64,000 bases of DNA from Planctomycetia bacterium (GCA_030539295.1 JAUNSJ010000002.1:186001-250000); one strand, 5' to 3'; shown: positions 23,637 through 33,179, numbered from the stretch's first letter. The notes: generated by a model from the letters alone, not told the origin. A program made the numbers and translations.

Positions 23637-25787
23637 ATGCCTCCTGCGTCTGTACCACCTGCGGGACTGTCTGCGGCTCCTCAGCTCACACTTGCTCTCG
23701 CGATTGAAGCTCTTGCTACCGCTTTACATCGCGAGTCGGGTGATATTGTGTCTCTGCTCGGGGTGGCTCATCCTTTGCCCGCCTCTGTCATTTCCCCGAA
23801 AAATCAACCTCATCTCCAGATCGACCAGGCCGCTGCTTTTTGCAAAAACAAGCCTTCCGGCGACCCTTTTGGAGATCTTTACCAGAAATTCGTGCCACGC
23901 TCCTTGCGACTGGCCCGCGGCGAATTCTACACCCCTTATAATCTCGCTCAATGGCTCTGCCGACGCTTGGAATATCTTTGCACGCGTTCGTCCCAAGTGA
24001 CTCGTAAGGGACAGAATTCCTCGGACGCACTCCTGTCGCCAACATTATTTCCTTCCGTACTTGATCCGGCGTGCGGCAGTGGTGTTTTTCTCGTCGCTAC
24101 GCTACGGCAACGCATTGACGCCGGGTGTCCTTGTGACCAGTGGCTTAACGGACTTGTGGGCTTCGATGTTAACCCCTTGGCTGTACTGCTGGCACGTGCC
24201 TCGCTCCTGTTGACGTTTATGCTCGCTTGTCCGGAAGCCGAACGTGAGGGGCAATGGCAGCGACTCCTCGGTCAGGCAGAGCAACGTGGAGCGTCGCCCT
24301 TTTCCGTTTATCTTTTTGACTCCGTTGCCAACAGAATGCCTCAAGCGACGACTCCTGCGCACGAAATATTCGCGCCCTGTTATCCCTCCTTGTGCCCACC
24401 ACGCAATCGGCTTGAGCATGCTTCGTTCGACCGCATTATAGGCAATCCGCCCTGGATTAATTGGGACCGCCTTGACGACGAACGCAAAGAAGCGACCTTG
24501 GCTCTCTGGCGGCATTATGGGCTTTTCTCGCTTTCTGGCCGCGCCGCACGCTTTGGAGGAGCGAAAAAGGAATTCGCCTCTCTCCTGCTGTACGCGGTCG
24601 TCGACCGCTATTTGCGACCCGGTGGCCAACTCGGGCTGTTACTTCCATTAACGTTGTTCCAGACGCGGGAGTCCGGACAGGGGTTTCGTCGTTTTCGTAT
24701 TCCCGACCCTGCCTGTCCTTTAGGCGTTCATGAAATTCACGATTTCTCTGCGATAAGTTTCTTTCCCGGTGTGGCCTCCCGGCTTGCCGCTCTTTTCCTT
24801 ACCAAAGCGGAGGAGACTTATTACCCGATTCCATGGTTCTCCTGGCACTGGCGTGAGGACGTCGTGAAGAGGCGTCATGCATCGACCTGTGACCTGGACA
24901 ACGACCTCCTGGCCGAACAGGGGGCCGTTATTCAGGAGCAGCCGGAGCAGCAAGGTTCTCCTCTCGTCCGGGTAACAGATACCCCTTTTAAGACGCCTCG
25001 AATGCGAGGTTCCGATCAAATTTCATCATCGCATTACGTTGCCCAACTCGGCTGTAATACAGGCGGGGCGAACGGCGTCTTCTGGCTGGAACGAACGGGC
25101 CTGGAAACGCAAGAGGTTTTGTGGCAGGTCCGCAATCGTGTAGCCTGTGGGAAGAGCAAACTTGAAACGCGAACCTCCTGGTTGGAGTCCGATTTGATCT
25201 ATCCCCTTTTACGCTGGTCGGGCGTGCGTGCGTTCCATGTGCAACCGGAAGGCTGGATCCTCTTGCCCCAAGACGCGGAAAAGCGGCGCGGGCTTGCGGA
25301 AGATCTCTTACGCCATCGCTACCCGCACTGCTATGACTATTTGCTCCTGTTCGAAGAATTCCTGCGAACTCGCGCTATCTATCGCAAACTCCAGTCGCGG
25401 CAGACCTTTTGGTCCTTGTACAATGTGAGTTCCGCTACGCTCGCTCCAATTAAAGTCGTCTGGCGCCGCATGGATTCCAAACTGCGCGCCGCTCTTGTCC
25501 TCCCCGATCAAGTGTCTGGCAAGCCGATTATTCCGCAAGAGACTCTATCGCTTGTCCCGGTCGAATCCGTTGCTGAAGGCGACTACCTCACCGCTCTCCT
25601 GAACTCCGCAGAAATCGCTGAAACAATCGCCTTGTTCGGGCAGGAAGGGACCAAAGGGTTCGGCTCGCCCGGGATGCTGACGCGACTCAATATTCCTCGC
25701 TACGACCCAAACTGCAGTCGGCATCGTGAACTCGCGGAATATGGTCAACGTCAGCGACTCACTCCGCTCGACGGCGCGCCAGAATAA
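23637..25787 (+). CDS. N6-adenine DNA methyltransferase, Eco57I/TypeIIG-like
   Basis: A 716-residue protein. The ATG at 23637 is preceded by GGCGGAG at six bases; a GTG at 23619 is in frame but lacks such a site. Motif I DPACGSG is at residue 143 and motif IV NPPW at 270, with RGEFYTPYNLAQWL upstream (type I/IIG methylase entry motif) and GGQLGLLLPLTLF after. The long C-terminal part (GSDQISSSHYVAQLGCNTGGANGVFWLE onward) resembles the target-recognition/TaqI-C-like region of Eco57I-type enzymes. No PD-(D/E)xK nuclease motif is obvious at either end and no restriction gene is adjacent, so it could be an orphan or a phage-defence methylase. It follows umuD by 24 bases, probably in one operon, and its end overlaps thi4 by 29 bases. 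Confidence 0.82.
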   Translation: MPPASVPPAGLSAAPQLTLALAIEALATALHRESGDIVSLLGVAHPLPASVISPKNQPHLQIDQAAAFCKNKPSGDPFGDLYQKFVPRSLRLARGEFYTPYNLAQWLCRRLEYLCTRSSQVTRKGQNSSDALLSPTLFPSVLDPACGSGVFLVATLRQRIDAGCPCDQWLNGLVGFDVNPLAVLLARASLLLTFMLACPEAEREGQWQRLLGQAEQRGASPFSVYLFDSVANRMPQATTPAHEIFAPCYPSLCPPRNRLEHASFDRIIGNPPWINWDRLDDERKEATLALWRHYGLFSLSGRAARFGGAKKEFASLLLYAVVDRYLRPGGQLGLLLPLTLFQTRESGQGFRRFRIPDPACPLGVHEIHDFSAISFFPGVASRLAALFLTKAEETYYPIPWFSWHWREDVVKRRHASTCDLDNDLLAEQGAVIQEQPEQQGSPLVRVTDTPFKTPRMRGSDQISSSHYVAQLGCNTGGANGVFWLERTGLETQEVLWQVRNRVACGKSKLETRTSWLESDLIYPLLRWSGVRAFHVQPEGWILLPQDAEKRRGLAEDLLRHRYPHCYDYLLLFEEFLRTRAIYRKLQSRQTFWSLYNVSSATLAPIKVVWRRMDSKLRAALVLPDQVSGKPIIPQETLSLVPVESVAEGDYLTALLNSAEIAETIALFGQEGTKGFGSPGMLTRLNIPRYDPNCSRHRELAEYGQRQRLTPLDGAPE

Positions 25788-26544
25788 GCTCCGCCACCTT
25801 CCGACCCGACTTCAGCATACCGCCGAAAATGGGACCCATTCGATAGCCGCCCATCACATTATTCGAACTCATACCACAGGCAAAGAGGCCCGGATAATAC
25901 TCTCCGGCGCTCTCGACCGCCGACTCTTCACCGCGGTCGACCCACATGGGCCGTTCTCCCATAATACCTCCGGTCGGTGTTTTTAACTGTATTTTCGCTT
26001 TATTGACCGCGAGATTCATAATTACACTCGGATGGCCCGTCGCGTCTAAAACTGTATCGGCCACAATCGTAAGCGGGTCAACGAACAGCCCCAATCGCAT
26101 AACCGTCGTCCAGTTTATGACCAGACCGCCAACGCGATCCTCCTTGAAAATAATATCTTCCACGCTTACTGAATTAAATATTTTTGCACCTGAACGTACC
26201 GCTCCGAAAATCAGCCCGCCTGCCATTTCGACCGAGTCCACCGTCTGATAGCCCGGCGAGTCCTCAACCGGAATGTGACCAATTCCAAATTCCTCCAGGA
26301 TTTCCACCGCGTCGTCTTGAACCAGGACTTCGTTAAAGAGCATACCGCCCCCCCAAACGCCGCCCCCAGGCGCAAGTTGCCGTTCAAAGATTGCAACACG
26401 CACACCTGCTTTCCGCAAATAACGCGCGGCAACCAGCGCCGAAGGACCGGCTCCCACGATCGCTACGTCTACACAAAGATGGTCTATCAGTTTTTGACTA
26501 TACTGTCGCACAATGGCTGTCGAGACTGCATTTTCCGTATTCAT
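25759..26544 (-). CDS. thi4: Thi4-type thiamine thiazole synthase
   Basis: A 261-residue FAD/NAD-binding protein. The dinucleotide motif VDVAIVGAGPSALVAA is followed by ERQLAPGGGVWGGGMLF, the Thi4 signature, and the C-terminal GMSSNNVMGGYRMGPIFGGML. It makes the thiazole moiety of thiamine from NAD and glycine. The sulfur-donor Cys of yeast Thi4 appears absent: around DATGHPSVIMNL there is a His, as in the archaeal, sulfide-using, truly catalytic forms. So free sulfide is probably the sulfur source, fitting an anaerobic or sulfide-rich habitat (inference). GGAGG precedes the ATG. A TPP riboswitch lies about 170 bases upstream. Confidence 0.9.
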   Translation of the reverse strand: MNTENAVSTAIVRQYSQKLIDHLCVDVAIVGAGPSALVAARYLRKAGVRVAIFERQLAPGGGVWGGGMLFNEVLVQDDAVEILEEFGIGHIPVEDSPGYQTVDSVEMAGGLIFGAVRSGAKIFNSVSVEDIIFKEDRVGGLVINWTTVMRLGLFVDPLTIVADTVLDATGHPSVIMNLAVNKAKIQLKTPTGGIMGERPMWVDRGEESAVESAGEYYPGLFACGMSSNNVMGGYRMGPIFGGMLKSGRKVAELILARRRAE

Positions 26545-26707
26545 TTGAGTTCCTCCACAAAAAAATTATTTTGCAATTGGGGGACTTTACCTGTACGTCA
26601 GAAGAACGCAACGTTAAGAAACAGTATCCGGGCAGACACCCGCAACAGAATCGTCGCTGAATCTCTCTCGCAATATAAAGCGAAAAAATTTCGTGTAACA
26701 GAATCAT

Positions 26708-26800
26708 TTCAATTTCCTACGCCGGCATTATCCGGATCAGGTACAAAGGGTCTAATCTCAGCCGCGAACCATCGCAGCACCCCAATCTGTCTAGCTGCTA
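26708..26800 (-). promoter_or_regulatory. TPP riboswitch (THI element)
   Basis: Read on the minus strand, GGGGTGCTGCG, then GGCTGAGATTAGACCC, then ACCTGATCCGGATAATGCCG and GCGTAGGAA appear in order with the P2-P5 spacing of the TPP riboswitch. It precedes thi4, whose product is a thiamine-biosynthesis enzyme. About 165 bases lie between the aptamer and the thi4 start; a GC-rich CGGG-TGTCTG-CCCG stem lies there, but no T-run terminator is evident, so control may be translational. Confidence 0.9.
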
Positions 26801-26947
26801 AAGGAACGCGTCCCTTAGCAACCATAAAGAAAATTATAACTCAAAAATTCTGCGTGACAACCCCCACCGATCTGTCTTTTGACCCCTTGGCAAAAAACAG
26901 ATGCAAAGTTTTGCCCAGAGAACCGGCACCCCCGTGCTCTGCGCTGG

Positions 26948-28291
26948 CTATTCTTCTGTTGGTGATTCCAACTCTATATAATGCGTTGTCCCTCGCAAGC
27001 CTTGTTCGTTCCTTGCTTCCAGATAGGCCCACAGCTTTCCTGTGTCAGGGCCTGCCGGGATTTCGGCAACAACACAGTTATTGACAATACGGGCAGGATA
27101 TTCTTTCCATGTAACCTGATGAAATTTGCCATTGGAATCGTAGCCCCCAACGAAGCCCGGGTCGTCGCATACCCCACAAAACAAAGTGGCCTCCGTTGCT
27201 TGACCGTTGTGTTTCACTTTGGCCGAAATCTCTATCTTGTCCTTGCCATAATTAACGACAGGTTTCTCAAGGAGCGGAAGAGAGTTCGTGTTTTGCAAGA
27301 CACTGTTAATATAGGCCTCAATTTCTGGCGGACTCCAACCGTTCGTATTACTGTGCTGTAAATTATTGCATAACAAGATGTCGGAATGAGCAATATCGTA
27401 ACAAGTTTTCCGATGTATGTTGAGGGGATAGGCATGGTCGTTCGTGCCGTTTACAAACAGTATTCGACTCGTGACTCCCGCCGCTGTTGATGACGGATCG
27501 AAGCATGCGAGCCAAAGGGCTCTGTCCGCTGCACTCATGGCTTTTAATTCTTTTTGTGTCCACATGCTGCCGTCCTGCAGATGCCCGCATCCGTAAACGG
27601 GAACAACGACCTGAAATGATTGGTCAATCCCGGCAAGAAGTGTGGCAAGATAGCCTCCCCAGCTTATTCCCGTTACAGCGGTTTTGTCGGCGTCTACCTG
27701 GTCGAGAGAATCAAGTAACGCGTGGCTTTTAATGGCCGCAGCGGTCGCGTACCATTCCCACCGGTTGCGGTACTCGTTGTTCATCATCGTAAAAGGTTCA
27801 AAACGGTCTTCGCCCCGGGCACCCGGACCTCCGTTCTCAAGGGGTACACGTTCTTTCTTTTCACGGTACTTCTGCTGTGAATAATCATATTCCGTAAAAT
27901 TCTCTGCGAGAACTTCGTGCCCGCAAAAATCAGGGGCAAGAGCAACATAGCCCCGCGAAGCCCATAGTTCCGCCCAATCGCTAAAGGCAGCGCCAGCTCC
28001 TCCATGGATCAGCAAAATTGATGGAAACGGACCGGAGCCAACGGGGCTGGCAAAAAATGCCATGATTCGTGTTCCTTTCCCATTATACTCGGGCCCTTCA
28101 AAATAGACTTTGCCTCTCTTTATGATAACAGGTCCGTTGCTTGTTTGTACCGTCTTTTCTTTAAGCAAAGACCAACTCGCTTTGGGCGGTACACGAAGCT
28201 CGTTAACATTCCATAATCCCTCTACCTCAACTGCTGAAACGCACATTGACGTTAGAAAAATGCTTATCGCGCAAATACATCTTCGTAACAT
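26948..28291 (-). CDS. secreted alpha/beta hydrolase, acetyl-esterase/dienelactone-hydrolase-like
   Basis: A 447-residue protein with signal peptide (ending VSAVE). SD AGAGGAG lies upstream of the ATG. Elements: SILLIHGGAGAAFSDWAELWASRGY (oxyanion region), the nucleophile elbow GISWGGY (Ser210), an acid in FVNGTNDHAYP and a His near LQHSNTNGW. A C-terminal beta-rich domain (about 345-447) follows. It is the last gene of a minus-strand run with an aldolase, two sialidases, a lipoprotein and a DUF1559 protein, so an O-acetylesterase acting on acylated glycans or sialic acids is plausible. The precise substrate cannot be read from the sequence. Confidence 0.75.
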   Translation of the reverse strand: MLRRCICAISIFLTSMCVSAVEVEGLWNVNELRVPPKASWSLLKEKTVQTSNGPVIIKRGKVYFEGPEYNGKGTRIMAFFASPVGSGPFPSILLIHGGAGAAFSDWAELWASRGYVALAPDFCGHEVLAENFTEYDYSQQKYREKKERVPLENGGPGARGEDRFEPFTMMNNEYRNRWEWYATAAAIKSHALLDSLDQVDADKTAVTGISWGGYLATLLAGIDQSFQVVVPVYGCGHLQDGSMWTQKELKAMSAADRALWLACFDPSSTAAGVTSRILFVNGTNDHAYPLNIHRKTCYDIAHSDILLCNNLQHSNTNGWSPPEIEAYINSVLQNTNSLPLLEKPVVNYGKDKIEISAKVKHNGQATEATLFCGVCDDPGFVGGYDSNGKFHQVTWKEYPARIVNNCVVAEIPAGPDTGKLWAYLEARNEQGLRGTTHYIELESPTEE

Positions 28292-28371
28292 GGTTTTTCT
28301 CCTCTCACTTCAAGGATAAAATACTTTGTCAATATCTAAAAAAACAAAAAATCTTAACATAATTTTTCCTG

Positions 28372-29367
28372 TCAGGACCGCAACTTTACTCCCGGATACA
28401 GTAGTTTAACGATTTCACGAATTTCCATTCGCTCATCTTCGCCCACGCCACGTGATGGCGGATTTATATACTCGTTGCAAATACCAAGCATGCCGAGCGC
28501 CGTTTTTAAACCGCAAATGACGCCTAAACTTTGCCGCGGGACCCAATAGATCCGATTGAGTAATTCTATACTCCTTTGATAATAGGCCATAAGATCACGG
28601 TCGTTCTCCAATGCCGCGTTATACATTCCGACGAAAATTTCCGGGCAAAGATTGGAGCCACTGTTCACTCCACCGCCTGCCCGTAATGTCATCGCCTGGC
28701 CCAGCAGCGTATCAGGACCCATAAGCAGGGAAAAGTCACTCCGTTCACTTGCAAGCTTACTGACTTTTGCAAAATAGTTTAAATCGCCACCACTGTCTTT
28801 CATGGCAATAAACCGGGGATTTTGGATAACGCGTCGGACCGTCTCCAATTCAAAATTCACGCCTGTATTTTCCGGCATGTTGTAAAGAATCAGGGGCAGC
28901 GGGGACTTCGCGGCTATCTCGGTTAAGTAATCGCCCATAAGTGGTTCCGCATAATGATAATAATAAGGCGCTGTTACGACACAGGCCGTTGCTCCTGCGT
29001 CAGCGGCACAGTTTGCAAGTTGCAAACTTTCCATGATCGACGTATCAGAAATACCGACAAAAACTGGAATGCGTTCTCTCACAATTCCCATTGTTGTAAC
29101 GATTAATTTTCGCCGTAACTTATGACTCATCGCGGCAAACTCACCCGTGGTCCCCAAAAGGAACAGACCCGAAACGCCTCCTTTGATTAAACGGTCTGTC
29201 AGCCGCTCCAAACCATCAACATCAAGCTTTTCGCGGCTTAACAGGGGGGTTATCATTGGTGTTACGATTCCTCTGATTGCGAGACTTCCGGCTTGTATTC
29301 CAGGGCAAAAAAGTAAACCTGAATTCATCACTTCTTCTTTCGTCCTGGAAATTTCTTCTACAGACAT
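28372..29367 (-). CDS. DapA/NanA-family class I aldolase-lyase
   Basis: A 331-residue (beta/alpha)8 protein. Motifs: IRGIVTPMITPLL, the GTTGEFAAMS loop, catalytic Tyr in ILYNMPENTG, and the Schiff-base Lys190 in FIAMKDSGGD. AAGGA precedes the ATG. The family includes dihydrodipicolinate synthase, N-acetylneuraminate lyase and keto-deoxy sugar aldolases. A 4-hydroxy-tetrahydrodipicolinate synthase role is less likely here because the gene is in a cluster with sialidases; N-acetylneuraminate lyase or a related keto-acid aldolase is the best context guess. A second member with altered GSCGEG loop is encoded at 49817. Confidence 0.82.
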   Translation of the reverse strand: MSVEEISRTKEEVMNSGLLFCPGIQAGSLAIRGIVTPMITPLLSREKLDVDGLERLTDRLIKGGVSGLFLLGTTGEFAAMSHKLRRKLIVTTMGIVRERIPVFVGISDTSIMESLQLANCAADAGATACVVTAPYYYHYAEPLMGDYLTEIAAKSPLPLILYNMPENTGVNFELETVRRVIQNPRFIAMKDSGGDLNYFAKVSKLASERSDFSLLMGPDTLLGQAMTLRAGGGVNSGSNLCPEIFVGMYNAALENDRDLMAYYQRSIELLNRIYWVPRQSLGVICGLKTALGMLGICNEYINPPSRGVGEDERMEIREIVKLLYPGVKLRS

Positions 29368-29434
29368 TCAAATATTCCTTATTTAAGTTCTCTTATCATA
29401 TTTACTTGAGAGATCAGCTCTCGGCGCCATCTGT

Positions 29435-31867
29435 TCACTGTGTCAATTTATTAACAGTAATTAATTTTTTTGCATTTTCTGATGTGAATTCACCTTTTAT
29501 CACATCGTCTTCGGTAAATCGGGCAAGGAGAATCTCACCTTCCTGATAGCGGTCGCGATCGTAGACTACGTAGATTGTGCCGTCGGTTGTCTGATATCCA
29601 TCGGGATAGGAAACCCCCGACCGTTCGTCCAGGCAGAGGCCAGGTCCTTCAAAAGTCTGACCCTCATCTCGCGACAGAAACGCGTACAGACTCGTTCGGC
29701 CTGTATTCGCGTCAATTGGACCGTTTTTCACCAGCAGTATGTTTCCACTCGCCAGCCGCCCAAGGAACATACGCGAAGAGGTGTGTTCAAAAGGAACATC
29801 CGTAAATTCAGACCATGTCTTTCCGCCATCGTCCGACCTGCTGCTCACTGCCTTGTGGGCCGTGCGTATCAGATTCCACAAATTGCCGTTCTTTAATTCC
29901 AGAATCGAATGCTCCGTTGAAAAGTAGCACGACTCATTCCAAGGCAGGTTTGCCTGTCCCGCCAGTTCCCAGCTTTGACCTTTATCCGACGAAACCACGC
30001 ACTGGGCCGCCGCAAAGCCACGTTCCGGACTTGCTCCTTTTCTTCGGGCATCCAGACGCTGTTGACTGTCATCCTGCGCCTTAAGCTCACCGCCTGAATA
30101 CCACGCTGAAACCGGCAATATCCACCGGCCTTTCGAATCCGCGATCGGTTTGTTCATCATAACGCCGTCGGTTAGACGTACCGGCTTCGACCAGACCGGA
30201 CGCTCATCGTCCCCGTTCTCCGTGTAGATTCCCCAGACTCCCATACGCGTGTCACAAAGAAACCACGATTGTGTCCAAAACAGCCACACCTTACCGTCCG
30301 GATCTGTCCACATGGACGGGTCGAAGCAGCGGACAGGCCCTTCCTGATCTATGACAAGTTCCGGGTCCTCAAATGTTGTTCCGCCATCACGACTCCGCGC
30401 CAGAAGTACATAATTATCGGCCCCTTCATCATTACCGCCAGTATACCAAGTAACCCAAACAGTTCCTTTCGGCGCTACCGTCATGGACGGAATGCCTTGG
30501 AACGTGCGAACAGCCTTGTGATCATTGTCTGGTAGTGGCTCCTGAATCGTCGCTGCGGTCGTGGCCTCATTACGCCGTCGGTAGAGAATATTCTCGTTAG
30601 CCTTTGCCCGATTAATCACCTGTCGTAAACGGATTTTGCCAGAAACATTTTTTCCGGCAACGAGATCATCTTCTGTAACAACGGCCAAAAGAATCTCCGC
30701 ATCTGTCGTGCGATTGCGATCGTAGGAAATAAAGATACGGCCATCAGGGTGCTGAAAAACATCCGGATAGCTTATCCCTTCCCGTTCATCGATAACAAAG
30801 CCATCGGTCCAACTTTCACCATCGTCGCTGGAAATATAGGCCGTCATGCGACAACGAGTCGCTGTCGTTTCGTCCAATCGCCCATGCCGCACGAGAAGTA
30901 AATTCCCCGACGCCAAGCGTCCAATATAAAACCGCGACGTTCGGTGCGGCCACGCTCGCGTTGATGGACTCCAGGTATAACCACCATCGCTGGAAAATGA
31001 CTGCTGAATTCCATCCGTACTTCTGGCGAGCATCCAGAACGTGCCATCTTTCTTCTCGACAATCATATGTTCGTCACCGCCACCGTGGGGAAAGACGACC
31101 TTGCCTCGCCGCTCCCACGTCTTGCCCTGGTCCGAGGAGGTCATCATATAAGCGCCGCGATCCGTGTCCAGTTCATGATATAAATTCAGCCATTGCTCCC
31201 AATACTCTTTCGGAAATCGCGCCGCAAGCTTCTTTTGCGGGTCAAAATACAGACCGTACTGAAGATAGCCACGATGCTTAAGCGTAAGCGGAATGACCCA
31301 GTCACCATTACTGGCAACCATGGGTTTATTCAGCAGCGAGCCGTGCCACAGGCGGACAGGCGTGGACCATTTCGGCGCAGCTTTTCCGTCCCAGTCGGCG
31401 TCCGGATTTTCACATATTGTGTACCAAACGCCGCCGCGGGCATCGTATGCACCCATCGCTTGATCAAAGAAAAGCCACAAACGGCCCAGCGGATCCGTCC
31501 ACAAATTACCTATGAGAACCCGCCGTGCAACGCCGACCGCGGAGTCCGGCGGGTCAATAACAAGACGCGGCTCCGACCAGGAATGCCCTTCATCGTCGCT
31601 CGTCGCAAGAACCAGAAAGCCATTTTCATCATCTCCCCCGGAAATCCACGTCGCCCAAAGGCGACCGCCTGAAGTACGCTCTATGCCAAGGTTCATGTTC
31701 ATATCGCGATGCTCGTCCGCATAACGATCCAGATGCTCCGTCTGAAGTTGCGGTACTTCAAGCGACATATCAAGGACATTTTGCGGAATCTCGGCCGCCT
31801 GACAGGTTACTATTGCTGCCAGGAGGAAACAACATGTCGTGACTGTTTTCGTGAGTGAATGACGCAT
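29435..31867 (-). CDS. secreted tandem-domain sialidase-fold protein (two BNR propellers)
   Basis: An 810-residue protein. The start at 31867 has GGAAAGAG upstream. A signal peptide ends CQAAE. Two homologous halves of about 390 residues each contain four Asp-box repeats: TSDDEGHSW, SSDQGKTW, SSDGGYTW, SSDDGESW in the first; SRDGGTTF, SSDKGQSW, SDDGGKTW, SRDEGQTF in the second. Both halves share RLASGN[LI]LLV and EGISYPD/SGVSYPD and end with EILLA, so the protein is an internal tandem duplication of a six-bladed BNR propeller. Sialidase or another exo-glycosidase activity is likely. It sits between an aldolase and a second sialidase on the same strand. Confidence 0.8.
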   Translation of the reverse strand: MRHSLTKTVTTCCFLLAAIVTCQAAEIPQNVLDMSLEVPQLQTEHLDRYADEHRDMNMNLGIERTSGGRLWATWISGGDDENGFLVLATSDDEGHSWSEPRLVIDPPDSAVGVARRVLIGNLWTDPLGRLWLFFDQAMGAYDARGGVWYTICENPDADWDGKAAPKWSTPVRLWHGSLLNKPMVASNGDWVIPLTLKHRGYLQYGLYFDPQKKLAARFPKEYWEQWLNLYHELDTDRGAYMMTSSDQGKTWERRGKVVFPHGGGDEHMIVEKKDGTFWMLARSTDGIQQSFSSDGGYTWSPSTRAWPHRTSRFYIGRLASGNLLLVRHGRLDETTATRCRMTAYISSDDGESWTDGFVIDEREGISYPDVFQHPDGRIFISYDRNRTTDAEILLAVVTEDDLVAGKNVSGKIRLRQVINRAKANENILYRRRNEATTAATIQEPLPDNDHKAVRTFQGIPSMTVAPKGTVWVTWYTGGNDEGADNYVLLARSRDGGTTFEDPELVIDQEGPVRCFDPSMWTDPDGKVWLFWTQSWFLCDTRMGVWGIYTENGDDERPVWSKPVRLTDGVMMNKPIADSKGRWILPVSAWYSGGELKAQDDSQQRLDARRKGASPERGFAAAQCVVSSDKGQSWELAGQANLPWNESCYFSTEHSILELKNGNLWNLIRTAHKAVSSRSDDGGKTWSEFTDVPFEHTSSRMFLGRLASGNILLVKNGPIDANTGRTSLYAFLSRDEGQTFEGPGLCLDERSGVSYPDGYQTTDGTIYVVYDRDRYQEGEILLARFTEDDVIKGEFTSENAKKLITVNKLTQ

Positions 31868-32001
31868 AGTGTTCTCTTTCCTGTTTGTATTAACGGCGCC
31901 GACCCGCATGCCGAACCGGCGGTTCTCTATAGTTGTTAAAACGTTTAAGTGTATAAAGCACCCTTTGCAAAAAATGCACAGAGCACAAAATTCTCCTTAT
32001 T

Positions 32002-33132
32002 TCACAGACCGGGAAAATCGATTTGTGCAGGCCATTGTCCATTCTCTATGGGAATACCTTCAAACTTCGTTGGGTCAAGAGCGACGTGTTTGATTTTTTT
32101 ACGCTTCCACGTGTAGAGAATATGAACGAGTCCGTCCTCGGTTTGTATGACTGCTGGATATGAAAACTCACAATGGGGTTCCTTTTCCAGAATGCAGACA
32201 GCGTTCCAGTTTGTTCCATCGTCACTTACGGCCACGTTCAGCATGGCACGCTTACCGAAGTCGGTACTTGAGTTGGTATGATTGTAGACGAGTAGTTGTC
32301 GTTTGTCTTTGAGCGTAACAGCGTCAATTCCGCTGCACGGGTTAGGTAGTTCCAACGGTGTCATTTTACTCCACGTTTGACCACCATCACATGACTGAGA
32401 TTGCCATATGTTCTTGTGGCCACCACCAGGCCGGCATAGCATTTGAATACGGCCGTCACCCAAGGTTAAAAGTGTCGGCTGAATGGCACTCTCTTCTTGA
32501 CTGTTAAGTGATTCGGTACGCGACCAGGTTGAACCGGTCGCCGGAAGACGCTCCACATGTACTCGCCAACCGTTGTGTTCCGTGCTCGATCCGCACAGAA
32601 TTGTTCCATCGTCGAGTCGGATCGGTTTGTTCTTGACGGGGCCAAGAAAAAATTCAGGCAGAAGATGTCTGTTCTGCCAAGTTGCTCCACCATCGGTCGA
32701 GTCCACTCGCTCGCCCTGCCAAGTTCCAATCGTTTTGCCTGTCTTGTAGAACAAGGTCATACATCCCGGTTCCATGGCGAAGAGAACGGGATTCCAACAG
32801 GGAGTATCGGCCTCAACCGCGTCCGCAGCAACAACGGGAGCAGTCCAACTCCCTTGAACACGTCGCGACGACCAAATGGCAACATCAGGATTTCCTTCTC
32901 GTGTGCCACCGAACCAAGCGGCGACCAGCGTTCCATCCGGGTTCTCTGCCAGTGTGGCCGCGTGGCATTCCTCAAATGGGGCTTTTTCGAAAACGTACTC
33001 CTCGGTAACTATCAGCTGCCCCATTTCGGCCGACTCGCCGTCTGCAAGACACCGCACCGGACTTACGAGTGTGAAAAACAGCAAACAGACAAATAAATAT
33101 CTCAACAACATTGTTTTAACCACTTTCTCCAT
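32002..33132 (-). CDS. secreted BNR-repeat exo-sialidase-like glycosidase
   Basis: A 376-residue protein with signal peptide (LLRYLFVCLLFFTLVSPVRC); Met8 is a possible alternative start. Family features: ECHAATLAENPDGTLVAAWFGG, TREGNPDVAIW, Asp boxes STDGGATW, SCDGGQTW, SDDGTNW, and GPVKNKPIRLDDGTI. These mark the BNR_2 sialidase-like family. It is 134 bases upstream of the tandem sialidase and 321 bases downstream of a lipoprotein on the same strand. It is predicted to act on sialic-acid-like or other terminal sugars outside the cell, with the imported product cleaved by the aldolase at 28372 (inference). Confidence 0.8.
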   Translation of the reverse strand: MEKVVKTMLLRYLFVCLLFFTLVSPVRCLADGESAEMGQLIVTEEYVFEKAPFEECHAATLAENPDGTLVAAWFGGTREGNPDVAIWSSRRVQGSWTAPVVAADAVEADTPCWNPVLFAMEPGCMTLFYKTGKTIGTWQGERVDSTDGGATWQNRHLLPEFFLGPVKNKPIRLDDGTILCGSSTEHNGWRVHVERLPATGSTWSRTESLNSQEESAIQPTLLTLGDGRIQMLCRPGGGHKNIWQSQSCDGGQTWSKMTPLELPNPCSGIDAVTLKDKRQLLVYNHTNSSTDFGKRAMLNVAVSDDGTNWNAVCILEKEPHCEFSYPAVIQTEDGLVHILYTWKRKKIKHVALDPTKFEGIPIENGQWPAQIDFPGL

Positions 33133-33179
33133 TCAATTCGCTTGTACTGACAAACTCACATTCCCATTGCATTGACTCC

